A stretch of DNA of 64,000 nt from Spinellus fusiger. Taxonomy: Eukaryota; Mucoromycota; Mucoromycetes; Mucorales; Phycomycetaceae. The first letter of the stretch is position 1. Each line of letters opens with the position of its first letter. Under the pieces are notes generated by a model, which was not told the DNA's origin, ran no database searches, and saw only the letters and a program-made list of their open reading frames with translations. Below, piece after piece: positions 1 to 11,913 of this stretch. The DNA lies in the NCBI GenBank assembly GCA_025094145.1, contig JALLLS010000047.1:186001-250000 (forward strand). The letters are read 5' to 3'. Position numbers and translations under genes: made by a program.

Positions 1-454
1 CCACACCTGCATCATTCATATTTTTCAAATGATATGCAATTGTTTGTATAGGGTTTCTACAAATAGACAAAACAATAGCCAGTTTTGAAGTAGATGAAAC
101 CTTTTTAGTTCTTCCTGTATGCATTTTGTGGTCGATTTATGCCTTTATATACACACACACATAATAGAACGATCTTGCCCACTGTGCTCTTTGGGATGTC
201 AATATCGTCAGAAATCTTTTGATAAGTAGCATATCTTTTCTATTGTCCTATGATTTGACCTCTAATAAACACATCATGCTCTTCTCTTTTGATAGGACTA
301 TCTTTATGTTCTTGGCTAAGAGTTGGCTGATTTTCATTGCTTGAAGTCATTTTTTGAATAAGTTGTAAAAGAAAAGAAAAAGACATCTATTTTATTTTTG
401 AAGAATATAAAATAGAAACTTATCTTTTGTCTAGTCACTTATTACATGGGACTG
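1..454 (-). mobile_element. Tc1/mariner family Ma, end fragment (cut by window edge)
   Basis: The terminus ends with TGGGACTG followed by TA (455-456), matching the ends of the element at 6078-6748. The minus strand reads the same N-terminal helix-turn-helix transposase stretch as that copy, including the tracts translated there as SQEHKDSP and TSKLTIVLSIRRN, with frame breaks. It is a decayed copy whose other end lies outside the window. Confidence 0.8.
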
Positions 455-456
455 TA

Positions 457-2084
457 TATACTTATGTATTGCATTGTATTTTATATTAAGTAATTAGATA
501 AATATAAAAATATAAATAAATAAAAACTTCCGAGAGCTTTATTATCTTCTCATCAAGCTGTTTATAGATAGCTTATCTTGAAGCTAACAAGTAGAAGGAT
601 TGCAGTTATTATCTCACCAGGTCTAAAATTAGGCTGTGAATCCTATTCCATTTTGTTCTATTTTGATTTTTCACCCTTCTTTCTTATTTTTCATTTCTAA
701 TCCTATAGTAGTTTATAAAACGAATTCAAATAAAAAGGGATGAAAAATGAACAAAGCTACTAGATAATATTAGAACATATCATATAGTCGTGCATCAAGC
801 TAATGATTAAAATAAGACACTGCTAATAAATAAGAAAATATCATTGAATATTATACTTTTTCTAGAAAGAAAGAAAGAAAAAAAGACTTTTATTAGAGTG
901 TATATGGGATTGATCATAGTGTCTCAGGCCTTGAGTATTAAACAATAAAGACTCCTATGAAGGCAGGATATAGAGTCGCTAAAGCTTTATTGATGCATAG
1001 ATACAAATATTTCTCTTAAAGAGACATATATGATGAGAGGGATGAAGTATAATAATAGCAGGCATAGCATATCATTGGGTGTTATGACTTGAGCTTTCTA
1101 CATTAAAGATGCACATTGATTGTAAGATCTTGTACTTTTATGCAAGATCCATGCAAAGCAATATTGGTCAGCCATTAACAGCCTGCACTTATGCTATCTC
1201 ATCAGCCATCACACTCCTTTCTTTTCTCTTTTCTACCTGGATATAGTTTTGCTGCTGTAGTTAACATGCATAAGTCGCCGGGTGAATGAGTATTAAAGGA
1301 CGATTTTCTCTCTTTCTTATTTTATTATAACTGATAAATACTAATTATTTTATTTTAATAATACTGCTCTTAATACCAAAGGTAATATTCTGGAAGGGAT
1401 TTCCAACATATAGATACCAGAGTGTTAGGATCCCTACTGTCAGTCTATCTAGAATTTGTAGATGTAGATCATATGTTTCTAAAACTATAACAACATCAGA
1501 ATAGTGACGATGATTAGAGATGCTTTATCAGTTGACCTATATTTTTTTCTTGTATAGGTTTTAGTTTCTGCTTACTATGAAACAGCAGAATATCAAATGT
1601 TATTATGAATGACTCAACATTGCAATGACTTTTATCCCAAGTGCAGTAGATAAATACCTTAAAATCATAAGATATGTTATACTTAGATAGGTGGTAATGT
1701 TTATATCAGTGCATAAAACACCAATCGAATAAAACCATTCTACGTAAAGTAGTGTTCTCACAAAATAACTCCAAAATACTAGAAATACCTACAAATGATC
1801 CATTGTTTATTCGCCTCTGACTATATTTGATAAGCAAGGTGTAGACATATCAATACTAATTATAATCCTATCTGATGAAGAAGGTAGAGTAGAATCACTT
1901 GTAGCGAATTATATGAACATTTTAGAATCTACTTTCTCTGTAATAAATGATATTATAATGTTCATTTACTTTTTTTTATCATGGATATATATAAATAAAG
2001 GCCAACATGGATCCTTGATATCCACTATAACAATCTAGCTCACTAATCAGTAGAATGCATATTATTATTAGCTCTTTCTTTTAC
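457..2084. other. Intergenic, no gene recognised
   Basis: AT-rich sequence with no open frame of convincing composition and no recognisable domain on either strand. It holds short A/T tracts and a GAAAGAAAG-type purine run near 866-893. The right end is presumably the 3' flank of the folate enzyme gene. Confidence 0.5.
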
Positions 2085-3545
2085 TCATTCTTTTGGTACT
2101 GAAGATGGATGAGACATATACGAGTGACATTCAGTCTCTAGCCATCGCTTAAAGCTGATAAATGTATTTTCCATTAGCATGGCTACTGTCATAGGACCCA
2201 CACCACCAGGAACAGGTGTGATGGCACCTGCTACTTTGGAGGCTTCGGCATAATTGACATCCCCTACAAGACGTTTACCAGTTTTCTTTGATGTGTCTAA
2301 TATATATTTATATATAATAGTAGTAAGATATATAAACAGTAAGCATTTCTATTTTAACATGGCTATAAATAAAATAGAGTTGTTCTTACCAGAGATAGAA
2401 TTTATCCCAACATCAATGACTGTAGCACCTGGTTTGATCCATTCTCCCTTGATAAGTTCTGGTTGACCTACAGCCACTACCAAGATATCAGCTAATTTTA
2501 CCTAAATGATCTAAATAAGCACGCCTCCTTCTTTCTTGTTAATTGGCTTACTATGTCTCTTATGTTTCTTGTCTTTGAATGACACAGTGTCACAGTGGCA
2601 TCTTCAGAAGTAAGTAGTGTAGAGATAGGTGAGCCCTAAAGAATAAAGTCAGCAATGTTGACTCTATGAGGAGTGCCACCAGAACATTGTTCTATATTCT
2701 ATAGTCTACTTTCTACTTTCTACGCACAACAATGTCACTACGCCCTATCACTACAGCATGTTGGCCACTGATGGGTATATCTATTGTGTGATAAATACAC
2801 CTATTCTCTTTTATAAAAGCAGCCTATACTTACTAGCTGCCCTTAATAATTCAATAATGCCTTTGGGTGTGCATGGTAAGAAAAGAGGTGTGCTAGATTT
2901 CTTTACCAGATTCCCAACATTTGTAGTATGAATACTGTTGAGGATTAGTAGTGAATACTGCAACAGTTCTTACCCGTCGACATCTTTACGATGATTGATG
3001 GAGTCAATGATCACTGATTCGTTGATATGAGGAGGAAGAGGCATTTGAACAATAATGCCATGAACATGGTCAGTGTCATTGAATCTTCTTACTCTTTCCA
3101 GCAGCTCGTCCTGAGAAATAGACTCTGGAAGACATTCAAGAGTAAACCTTATTCCCGTCTAAACAATGAAAGATATACATTTTACTTAATAACCCTCCTT
3201 TTCTTTTCATTGGTGTTACTCTATTATTGATCTCTTCTCAATGACAGATAGACTAGGGATGTACCTCTTTGGCTGCCTTTTCCTTCATTCTGACATAAAC
3301 AGAAGAGTCCTCACGCACGCCTACTTTAACTACAGCAAGGTGAGGCTGATAGTCAGGAACTCTTCTTTTTATTATTTGAACTTCTTCTTTGATTCGCGTT
3401 TGTAGTATACTTTTGTACGAGAACAGAGAGTTAGCGTATAAATAATTAAGGCCTGTGGAGGAGAAAAAGGAGTAAATTCCTACTTTGCCAAGTATTTTCC
3501 ATCCAGTATTTTTGTTGGTAGAGTCGTCAGTCTCCTCAAGCTCAT
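2085..3545 (-). CDS. Methylenetetrahydrofolate dehydrogenase / methenyl-THF cyclohydrolase (FolD/MTHFD2 type)
   Basis: Interconverts 5,10-methylene-THF, methenyl-THF and 10-formyl-THF in one-carbon metabolism. Eight exons keep phase: 3545-3484, 3409-3265, 3158-2974, 2934-2834, 2780-2728, 2635-2552, 2501-2390, 2296-2085, giving 317 aa. Visible hallmarks are [11 protein letters not shown] (the family Tyr-x3-Lys catalytic pair), [48 protein letters not shown] (nucleotide-binding region), [10 protein letters not shown] and [19 protein letters not shown]. Length fits a monofunctional FolD enzyme without a formyl-THF synthetase domain. The start at 3545 ([10 protein letters not shown]) places a short basic N-terminus before ILDGKYLA; an upstream in-frame start at 3815 is possible, so mitochondrial targeting is unresolved. 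Intron 1 must end at the later acceptor (about 3411) to keep frame. It is divergent from the hydrolase at 4121. Confidence 0.93.
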
Positions 3546-4120
3546 GTTGTTTGCTGTGACATGAGTCATGAAGAAGGTAGGAGTGATGAGCTGTTTGGCA
3601 TGAAGTATGGTTTTGGCTGTTTTATTGAATGAAAACATGGCCATGGGCTGCACAGTTCTGCTGTTTCCAACTTGCAGGATAATTACAGTGAAAATATTTT
3701 TCTCTCTCTCTTTCTCTCTCTGTGTAAATGAGTTGACTGGGTATTCGTCGGGATAACTGGCTACTTTACAGACTGAGAGTGGATGAATGTAAAGTCCAGT
3801 GATTAAATTAAGCAATAGAGCGTATACTTGTACTTTCTAGAGATAGAGCAGTGGGTTACAGTAGAAAGTACGGTGAATAAAAGTGTATTACTGGTTTGAA
3901 GAACAAAGAAAGGATATGGCACTAAAGGACTGTATTCATGTCACTGTATAGGTCTTTATACTGCCAAGGAAGCATTGGCAAATGGGTTCATTCATTAATA
4001 GGAATCAATAAAGCTGTTCTTTACCAATTTCTTTTTGTTTATTTTATAGCTATTTCCTTTACATTATTTTGAACTGAGTACTAATCTTACTGTTGCATTT
4101 TATCAATTGCTTGTTCTCTA
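3546..4120. promoter_or_regulatory. Divergent intergenic region between folate enzyme and hydrolase
   Basis: About 575 bases separate the two start codons. The stretch contains a CT-rich tract (about 3697-3725) on the side of the folate gene and pyrimidine-rich sequence just before 4121. It must hold both promoters; no specific operator was recognised. Confidence 0.4.
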
Positions 4121-5367
4121 ATGACCTTTGCCAACATCAAGTGGGCAGTCATTACTGTCTTTATAGCACTATTACTAGGAAAGCAGACTCAAATTAACAA
4201 AACACTTCCTTCTTTCTATCGAAACCCACCCACAGACTATCCACTTGACTTTTATCCTAATGGTGCAGACTTAATATTGCCCATGGGAACTACGCGTTAC
4301 TGGCTATTTGGTAATCTCAATGGAAAGAAAGTCATCCTTATCCACGGTATTACTACGGGTGCTATATGCTACGAACCACTGGCAAGGGTGTTGGTAAGAA
4401 AAGAAAGTACTACCGTCTCTCTACACGTACAAACAGGCTAATAGTACCACCTATGTGTGCTGTGCATAGGCAGACAAAGGCCACCACGTATTAGTCTTTG
4501 ATCTTTGGGGAAGAGTAAGTGAGTTAATCCATGCTACAAAAGAACTAAATGTACTGGTAATAATAGGGATTTTCAGATGCTCCTTTTGCTGCTTATGATG
4601 AAAGTCTATATACTACACAGGTGGCCTTATTATTACAGAAAGTAGGTTGGACATCTACTGATGTGGTGGGTGTATCCTTGGGAGGTACAGTAAAGAGTTT
4701 ATCTTTTCCGTTCTCCACTATAGCTTACCCTTACTTTCTTATAGGCGCCATTGCTACATCTTTTACTGCATTCTACCCGGCCATGGTCAATAAGTTGGTA
4801 CTTATTGCACCAGCAGGTCTAATGAAGGAAGAAGATATTCCCTATATTGGGAAAGTGGTTGGACATCCTTTGGTTCGGTCCATTCTACTTCACCCGTGGA
4901 TAAAAGATATCTCACTCAAAGGAATAGGGAGGTTCACTCAAGTAGTGCCTATACAAGAGATCTCCCCTAGAGATACACTAATGGACAAGATAAAGAGAGT
5001 GGTGAATTGGCAGCTTATCCATCACTCTGGATTTCTGAGAGCTTTTCTAGGTACATTGGGTGACTATCCTTTGTATGGTTTGAATGAACGCTATGCTACG
5101 GTTGGAAAAGAGAAAGAGCGTAAAGTACTCGTGCTTTGGGGCAAGATGGATACTGTAAGTAGATACTATTTATGCCGATTTAATAAGAGAATTAACTCAC
5201 TTGCCTAATGCCTTTTTCTTGCTTAGACGGTTCCTTATAAATGCCACTCAGAACTAAAGGAGTACATTCAACAGGCCGAAATTATCCACTTTAATCGTGG
5301 TGGACACGATATTCTTATTAGTGAAAGAAAAAAGGTCAATGATGCAGTCTATAAGTTTTTGAAATAG
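4121..5367 (+). CDS. Alpha/beta-hydrolase fold protein, membrane-anchored or secreted
   Basis: Predicted serine hydrolase of unknown substrate. Five exons keep phase: 4121-4393, 4470-4514, 4567-4684, 4745-5154 and 5227-5367. An N-terminal hydrophobic segment (AVITVFIALLLG, about residues 10-21) suggests a signal anchor. The oxyanion-side motif ILIHGIT is followed by DLWGRGFSDAP. The nucleophile elbow is GVSLGG (Ser), the acid is in LWGKMDTVP (Asp) and the base is in NRGGHDIL (His), so the catalytic triad is complete. Intron 3 splits the codon just after the nucleophile elbow. The fold and triad are seen directly; lipase, esterase or other activity cannot be told apart. Neighbouring folate gene is divergent and functionally unrelated as far as can be seen. 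Confidence 0.9.
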
Positions 5368-5406
5368 TTAAAATAGTCAATGGAAAAAGACAAATATATA
5401 TTACTA

Positions 5407-6050
5407 CATACCCAAAGATTTTCTGGCTTTTAAGCGGGAATATCTCCTTCCTTTTACGTAAAAGAAAAAACTCACCTTTTATGAAACTGTGTTTAAAATC
5501 AAAAGGTTTGTGGATATCTAAATAATTATTTCCTTTGGTAGTATACCTAAATATCAAATTGTATTATCAATAGAATATATTGTTTATGAATAAAATTGTT
5601 TATTGTAATAGTATAGATAATACTATAGTATAGTTATGGCTACTGCCCAAGTGCATTCCCTCATAGCAATAGAATTTACACCCTAAAAGCCTTATACTTT
5701 GTTCTTTGGAGATAGATAACCATGCTCAGGAGTATACCCTAGACACCATTGACAGTATAGAAGAAAGAAGAAGACCATTTGAGACTGACTTGAAAGGAGT
5801 CTTTACTTGCCTAATAACAATACAATGAGTGTCTTGTACATTAGAATAAGCCATAGCCCAGATGAAGACACCACTTACCTTTTTATCACTAGAATAGCCT
5901 TTGGTAGTGTCTACAACTTCTTTCTATTGTTTTTCTTTGTTAATAATAACACATTACCTTGCTTAATTATGCTTATCTCAATAAGTACTTAGGCATCAAG
6001 TTGTATAACAGTGCAAGAAATAACAAGAGAATAACAAGACCAAAGAATAA
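5407..6050 (+). mobile_element. CACACCC element copy A1, 3'-truncated
   Basis: It begins CATACCCAAAGATTTTCTGG, close to the left terminus of the full copy at 21001, and follows that copy for about 640 bases (TTTTAAGCG, AAGGTTTG, CTCAGGAGTATACCCTAGAC and so on). Similarity stops about where the Ma element begins at 6078, so the right half is missing. A 61-codon open frame at 5807-5992 recurs in other copies but has no recognisable domain. Confidence 0.75.
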
Positions 6051-6077
6051 GAAATATTCACATTTTGGTGAGGTATA

Positions 6078-6748
6078 CAGTCCCATGTAATAAATGAGTA
6101 GACAGCAAATCAATTTTCTATTTTTTATTTTACAACTTATTCAAACAATGACTTCAAACAATAGAAACCAGCTAACTCTTAGCCAAGAACATAAAGATAG
6201 TCCTAACAGAAGAAGAGAGCATGACATGTCTATTAGAGGTCAAATCATAGGACAATGGAAAAGACATGTTACTTATCAAGATATTTCTGACGATGTCGAC
6301 CTCATAAAGAGCACAGTGGGCAAGAGTGTCTTATTATATAAAAATAAAGGCACAATTCAACTCAAAATACATACAGGAAGACCTGAAAAGGTGTCATCTA
6401 CTTCAAAACTGACTATCGTCTTGTCTATTCGCAGAAATACTATACAAACAATTGCATATGATTTGAGAAATATGAATGATGTAAAAACAAGGTTGTTTGG
6501 TCTGACAAATCCTGTTTGACAGCTATGGGCAATGGTAAAGGGACTAGAGTGATGAAGAATAAAGACTCTGTTACAAAACACTAAGCAATATCTTTATAAT
6601 AAAAATGTAGAAAATCATCTAAATAACAACTATTCCAAATCCTGTGTTATTCCATGAACCTTTTATTATGAACATCTTTGACTGATAGATATGCCTTTAT
6701 TTCTCAAAATGAAAATAAAAAATTCCGTCTACTCATTACTTGGGACTG
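6078..6748 (+). mobile_element. Tc1/mariner family Ma, internally deleted non-autonomous copy
   Basis: Both ends carry the inverted terminus CAGTCCCATGTAATAAATGA / TCATTACTTGGGACTG, each flanked by TA (6076-6077 and 6749-6750), the Tc1/mariner target duplication. Length is 671 bases. An open frame from 6094 encodes an N-terminal helix-turn-helix region (DISDDVDLIKSTVGKS, then HTGRPEKVS, the usual GRP linker); a VWSDKS-like remnant of the first catalytic block follows near 6498. The central and C-terminal catalytic blocks are absent. Confidence 0.88.
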
Positions 6749-6750
6749 TA

Positions 6751-8090
6751 CAGTCACAATTGAATTTAATACTTGCCTAAATTTTAATAAAAAAAAACTT
6801 TTTTTTTTGCATGAAACTCTTCTTCTTTCCAAATATTATTAAACCAACACAATATATCAGATACATTTTCAGAAACACGCACTTTTGGAGAATATGATAA
6901 AGCAGAAGATAAAAGGCTATAGGGCATTTATTACCTGTTTAAGGCTGGATTAAAAATGACTATCATCGCAAACGTAGTTGAGATGAAAAAGCCCACAGAT
7001 CAAAATATTATCAGAAACATCAAAGCACGTGGGTCACCATTGTGTTTAAAGAGTCATGGAAACTCCTAAAAAGCCAGTGAGAGGGATCTCAGACACCTGG
7101 AAAAGTCATTAGAAAGGGTCCATTTGTCTCATAGAATCAACTGAAATTAGAAATATTGAAGTTTGAGGTTGATGTATGTAGAAACACTATTATCAGCTAC
7201 TGCAATCAGTTGGGGTTCAGATACTTTTCTGTAGACCACAAGCCAGCCTTAACCAAAGAAACACAAAGAAGAATAGCTTTGTTGGTCTAAGGAACATGTC
7301 AATTGGACGAACGACCAGTAGAAAGGCGTCGTCTGGTCTGATGAGTCCAGGTACACCGTGAAAAGGAACGATGGAGGTGCCCATGTAATCAGAAAAGTTG
7401 GAGAAAGGTATGATTCTAATCATATTTTTCCAACAACAAAGTTTGGTGGCGGAGGGGTCATGCTTTGGAGCTGTTTTTGGGCGGGCGGATTTGGCCCATT
7501 AGTCTTTGTTGATGGCACTGTAAACCAAGACGAATATATCAAAATTTTGCCTGGTGAGTTCTATCTTTAGTTCGTGGAATTGCATCAGAAAGAGGATAGA
7601 GAGTTTCTGTTACAAGAAGAGGGTGCTAGTTGTCATACTGGGGCCTATGCCAGATGGTGGAAAGAGACACATCAAATTAGGGGCTTTGAGTACTGGCCCG
7701 CACAAAGTCCTGACTTGAACCCAATTGAACATGTATGGTGGGCCTTGAAAAGACGAATTAAGGAAAGAAGGGTATCTATTACCAATGTTGAAAGTTTGAA
7801 GGCTCTACTTGCAGAGGAGTGGGAGAAGGTTGGTGTTCAACTTTCACAACGATTAGTTCTGAGTATGACAGATAGATGCCAGGCTGTAATAGATGCCAAA
7901 GAAGGCCATACAAAATATTAATTATATTATTATTATTTTATTTTCTATGATTAAATATGCTGAGCTTTATTGTGTGAAAGTTTGAAGCTTCTATATCAAA
8001 TGTGGAGTGTTTATCTAATGTTGAACATATTCTAAATATTTCATCCTGAAATTTATTTTCAAAAGTATTCAATTCTGTTGAGTGTGGCTG
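6751..8090 (+). mobile_element. Tc1/mariner family Mb, near full-length copy
   Basis: Ends are CAGTCACAATTGAATTTAAT on the left and the inverse ...GAGTGTGGCTG on the right, flanked by TA at 6749-6750 and 8091-8092. Length is 1340 bases. The left TA is the same dinucleotide that closes the neighbouring Ma element. It contains the transposase relic at 6956-7921. Confidence 0.87.
6956..7921 (+). pseudogene. Tc1-type transposase, broken (family Mb)
   Basis: Reading across frames shows a helix-turn-helix linker relic, then VVWSDES (first catalytic Asp), FGGGGVMLWSCFWAGG, the second block QEEGASCHT and SPDLNPIEHVW (catalytic Glu). The second block has Glu where the family needs Asp, so one metal ligand is lost. 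There are several frame breaks before 7358 and an in-frame TAG near 7568. The C-terminal frame 7574-7921 (ending AVIDAKEGHTKY) is intact. Not functional. Confidence 0.88.
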
Positions 8091-8092
8091 TA

Positions 8093-8871
8093 TTCATACT
8101 TTATTGAACAAGTAGGTTCATCTTAATTATATACCCAATAAACTTTTTGAGTGAACCATCTTCAAAATAAACATACAATCTGTTATTGGATGTGGCCATT
8201 TGCACAAAAGTCATTGTAACTGTCCAAATAATGATAGAAACCAAACAGAAGGTAGTGACATTGTAACTATCCAAATAATAATAGCAGCTTACTGCAAAGA
8301 ATAGGTGAGATGAATCAGTCACACAATTCTATGAGCTAAGCACTTCCTTCTTCCTACAGGACAGTTAGGTTGGGATATGAATGTGTTCAGTCAATGACCA
8401 AAATATCAAGCTAAGCACACTAAAACACTACTGCTTAAGGTTGATGTACAGAAAAAGAAATCACTTGCATTCATTCCGAAAACTCTTTCATTGGTATGTG
8501 TATCTTTTAGTGGGGTTTTTTTTAAGTTCTTCTATCTTTAATAATCATTAGAATAAAAGAATAAGAAAGAGGTTGAATAAGAAAGAGGTTGAATAAGAAA
8601 GAACAGAGTGAATTGTAAGTTAACTAAACATATACTGTTGGGCCTAAGAAGCCATTAGCGACACTATTATATCAATAGATGATAAATAGTAACTGATACT
8701 ATTCAATGTTGCTAATAAAATAACTATTTATTTTCTCTTTCTTATTGTATTTCTATTTATTCTTTTTGAACTAAAGATGTTATACAGTCAGCAAGATACA
8801 AATGAAATAAAAAAGATACAGTATGCTTATAGAATCAACCTAGGGTTCTTACATGTATTTGCTTTTTATAG
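8093..8871. other. Intergenic, no gene recognised
   Basis: AT-rich. A direct repeat of AATAAGAAAGAGGTTG lies near 8559-8605. The last part (TTTGCTTTTTATAG, ending 8871) looks like a spliced 3' intron end leading into the Fanzor relic. No more upstream Fanzor domains could be read here. Confidence 0.4.
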
Positions 8872-9426
8872 GAGACTGATGAGAAGTCTGTAGCAAGTTA
8901 TCCAGGTGCTAATACTACCAGATGAATGACAATAAAGAGAAAAGGCATGCGGAGGATGTTAAATAAAGAAGGATTCAAACTCTATCTTATCAATGCATTC
9001 AAAACATCGAATTTGTGTCCTGAGTGCAAGCACTCACCTTTGGAAACATTTAAACATGTCAAGAACCCCAGGCCATACCAACGAACAAAAATGCCCAAAG
9101 TTAAATGTCATGGTCTTCTCAGGTCATTTCTTCTTAATTTTATATCAAAAAAAAAACTCATCTTTCTCCCTTCAAATAGGTGTTCAAACCAAAATTGTAT
9201 AAAAGACAAGACATTGAAGCTTTGGAACTGTGATCTAGCTGCTACATTATAATTTAGACATATTCTAATGTCTCAAAGGGAAAATGGCACCCGTCCAGAG
9301 CTCTTTTGTAGATATAACAAAAGAAAACATGACTCCAAAGATACAACTAGAACCAAGAAAAGGTCCAGGCCTTCTGGTTCATCCCCATACTACTCTTTCT
9401 CCAGTTATCGCTGGAGCCTCAGTTAA
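8872..9426 (+). pseudogene. Fanzor (eukaryotic TnpB-like nuclease) C-terminal relic, lineage A
   Basis: Fanzor proteins are eukaryotic RNA-guided nucleases related to TnpB. The relic starts after an acceptor-like TATAG and reads GMRRMLNKEGFKLYLINAFKTSNLCPEC (given here in parts: GMRRML, GFKLYLI, FKTSNLCPEC), then ETFKHVKNPRP and KVKCHGLLR. A clean GT..AG intron (about 9121-9180) joins HGLLR to CSNQNCI, completing the zinc-binding Cys set. The RuvC-III block follows as LWNCDLAATL, then FRHILMSQRENGTRPE. The Asp of RuvC-III is kept but the usual Arg of NRD is Cys. Stops interrupt at 8923-8925 and within RuvC-III (TAA after AATL, about 9250). RuvC-I and RuvC-II are absent. The reading is from motif recognition, not a search. 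Confidence 0.8.
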
Positions 9427-9594
9427 CTAACTGATGGAAACCCATGATATAGGTCAACTATCTAGAGAATAATCAAGTGTGTTTTATTCAATCTTGTCAT
9501 GAAAAAGATATTATAATGTCTAGTATGTATTTTATCTAAAAATGAACTCATATTTATCTACAGAAAATGGTACATTGTCTCTTAAAATAAAATA

Positions 9595-9711
9595 TAGTTC
9601 CATGCAATAGATGAGTGTACAGACAGCCATTTTATTTTATTTTTAAAGAATAAAAAATAAAATAAAAAATAAAAATTGATTCGCCGTCCACTCATTTATT
9701 GCATGGAACTG
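9595..9711. repeat. MITE of Tc1/mariner family Ma (117 bp)
   Basis: Ends TAGTTCCATGCAATAGATGA and TCATTTATTGCATGGAACTG are inverted, flanked by TA (9593-9594 and 9712-9713). The termini match family Ma (CAGTCCCATG...). The interior is A/T-only filler, so it is a minimal derivative with no coding capacity. Confidence 0.85.
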
Positions 9712-9845
9712 TACTATAGAAAATGACAGAACAAATACAATCTCCGAGTCTCTTCTTTGACTGTGACTTGTTTATGTGTTTGCCTATTACATATTTTAAG
9801 CTTGAATGTGCACGGACATTAGAATTATGAAAGTAGCCAATTCCC

Positions 9846-11853
9846 ATGACAATATCTTTGTTTTATTTAGTATTTCTCCTAATAACACTATGGACAGTGC
9901 CAAATATATTATTTATAGGACTATCACAGGCCAATTCTGTTGATGCCTATAATATTCAAGGAGACTCCACCTCAATTACAGCCTATGAATATACTTTAAC
10001 CACTGGCGTATCCGAGATATCTGGGGGAAATACTGAAGGCACTACGGATACTGAAGGCACTACGGATACTGAAGGCACTACGGATGTTACTAAGAAAACA
10101 GATACTTTAGATATAGATAGCACAGAAAGCTCCACCAACAATGACAGCCACAATGCCAACAGCACCAGTACTATCAACTCTAATAATACACAATCTAGCA
10201 CAATGCCATTTAAAGTGGGTGATATGTTTATAGCCAACGTTACTTCCTTAATTCAGGTCGAACTTCTGTGTAATATCGATGAAGTCCTTTGTATCAATGT
10301 ATTTAATGCTCTTCAAAGTGCAGCATCTGAATTGGCACAAGTCATTAACTTCAAGAGTAGTATTGTGTATTTATCATTCTCATTATAAATATGTCTATAG
10401 GTAATTATTCTAATCTTCATTTGGTAGAATACACGCATCTTATTACAGTTTCTGTGAGATACGATGCAGCAACACAACATATGCTTGGGGAATGCCTACT
10501 TCTCAGGTACTCTTGTTTGTATAAAGCATGATGATACTAAGCTACCCAATTTATCCAGTTTATACTTCCATTTGAAAATGGACTTGTAGATCCAAATTAT
10601 GTCTACCCACAAGCACTCGCTAAACAGTTGGCACCTTATGGGTATACTTCTGCCTGGGCCGACTATGATGTTGAGATAGAGATAAACCACGATCCTCATG
10701 TGATTCCACTCGATGATAATACAGAGCAAAATGGTACACTTGTTTCCATTGCTAAAAAATATTGGTTCCAGGTACTATATTCACTATAAGATAAATACTC
10801 AGGAAAATATATTTTCTATAGAATAACACAACGGCTATTCAAGACAGCCAGATTGATATGGAATATCTGCTTCTTCATGAAATCATTCATGGCATAGGCT
10901 TTGTTAGCTCTTGGTCTGCTTACTTTGCCAATGAATCTTCACCTTTCAACTCATTATTAAGTGGTTTGTTCGACTCGTCGGATTTAGAGATTATCACTCC
11001 CACACCTTATTGGTTTGTACCAGAGCAAGGTGGCCCAGCTTATGTTACAGGCTTTCAACCCACTATGATATTCGATAAGTTTCTAGTCACGAAAACATCC
11101 GATTACATAGGATCCAGCAACAGTTCTCTCTTAAACCTCGCCTTTGCTTTACAAGACTTTTGTATTGATGGATACGAATCTTATATTATTTATTTTACAC
11201 GCAGACTCCTCCAGTCAGATTTCTATGGTGACATACGTAGACTTTGGGACATGATGGTACAGAAAGACAAGGTCTCTTTTCAATTACCGCCTCCATCTCT
11301 AAGCAACAGCAGTTACAGCTCTGCGCTATTGAACAATACTTACAACACTATATCCTTATCCACAGCGATAAAGAACCTGGACATAGCCAAGCAGTCTGAA
11401 GAATACACTCGAACCACTTCTTCTATTTCACACGTTGCTTCAAGCTATTCTACTACCCCCGACTTTCTAATGATAGACTATTTTATTACTGGAGTAACAC
11501 TTTACAATTTGGTGGAAAAAAATTATGAGGGGTATCCAGTAATCAATTTCACCAAAGTGACTGCCAACAATACTGTCGGATATTATACCTACCGATCACC
11601 CATTGGTCCTGGTATTTTACGCATGTTAGATGCTATGGGCTATTCAACTGTTTTGATGGATACAAACTATACAGTAACAAAAGATGCAGTGGTTAACGCA
11701 AAAAGAAAATTAGTGTGTGATATCATAAATGACGGTCCCTCCGATGCATCAGCAGCCGTAGTAACAAATTCAGCGATGCAATTATTAACAAAGCACGAAT
11801 GTATTATTTCAAATGCACTTATAGTACTACTGGGAATATTGCTTTTGTCTTGA
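9846..11853 (+). CDS. Putative secreted, GPI-anchored zincin metalloprotease
   Basis: Four exons keep phase: 9846-10366, 10428-10506, 10559-10771, 10822-11853, giving 614 aa. The N-terminus has a long hydrophobic segment (FYLVFLLITLWTV) acting as signal peptide or anchor. A Ser/Thr-rich stalk contains tandem TEGTTD units (about residues 62-79). The zinc-binding motif HEIIHGIGF lies early in exon 4 (HExxH plus Gly-x-Gly-Phe). The C-terminus ends in a short hydrophobic tail (ALIVLLGILLLS), as in GPI-anchor signals. There are many N-glycosylation sites (NNT, NSS, NFT). Exon 1 must end at 10366 to read on into YYSFCEIRCSNTTYAWG. The motif supports a zincin; the protease family and substrate are not determined. 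It has no homologous neighbour in the window. Confidence 0.85.
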
Positions 11854-11913
11854 TATTTATCTACTCAATATAATACCTCTTTATGTATTCGAGTTCTAAT
11901 CTTTCATTTTACT

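Noticed and set aside
7217..7423. Minus-strand frame over Tc1 element Mb
   Set aside because: Antisense to transposase blocks that read clearly on the plus strand.
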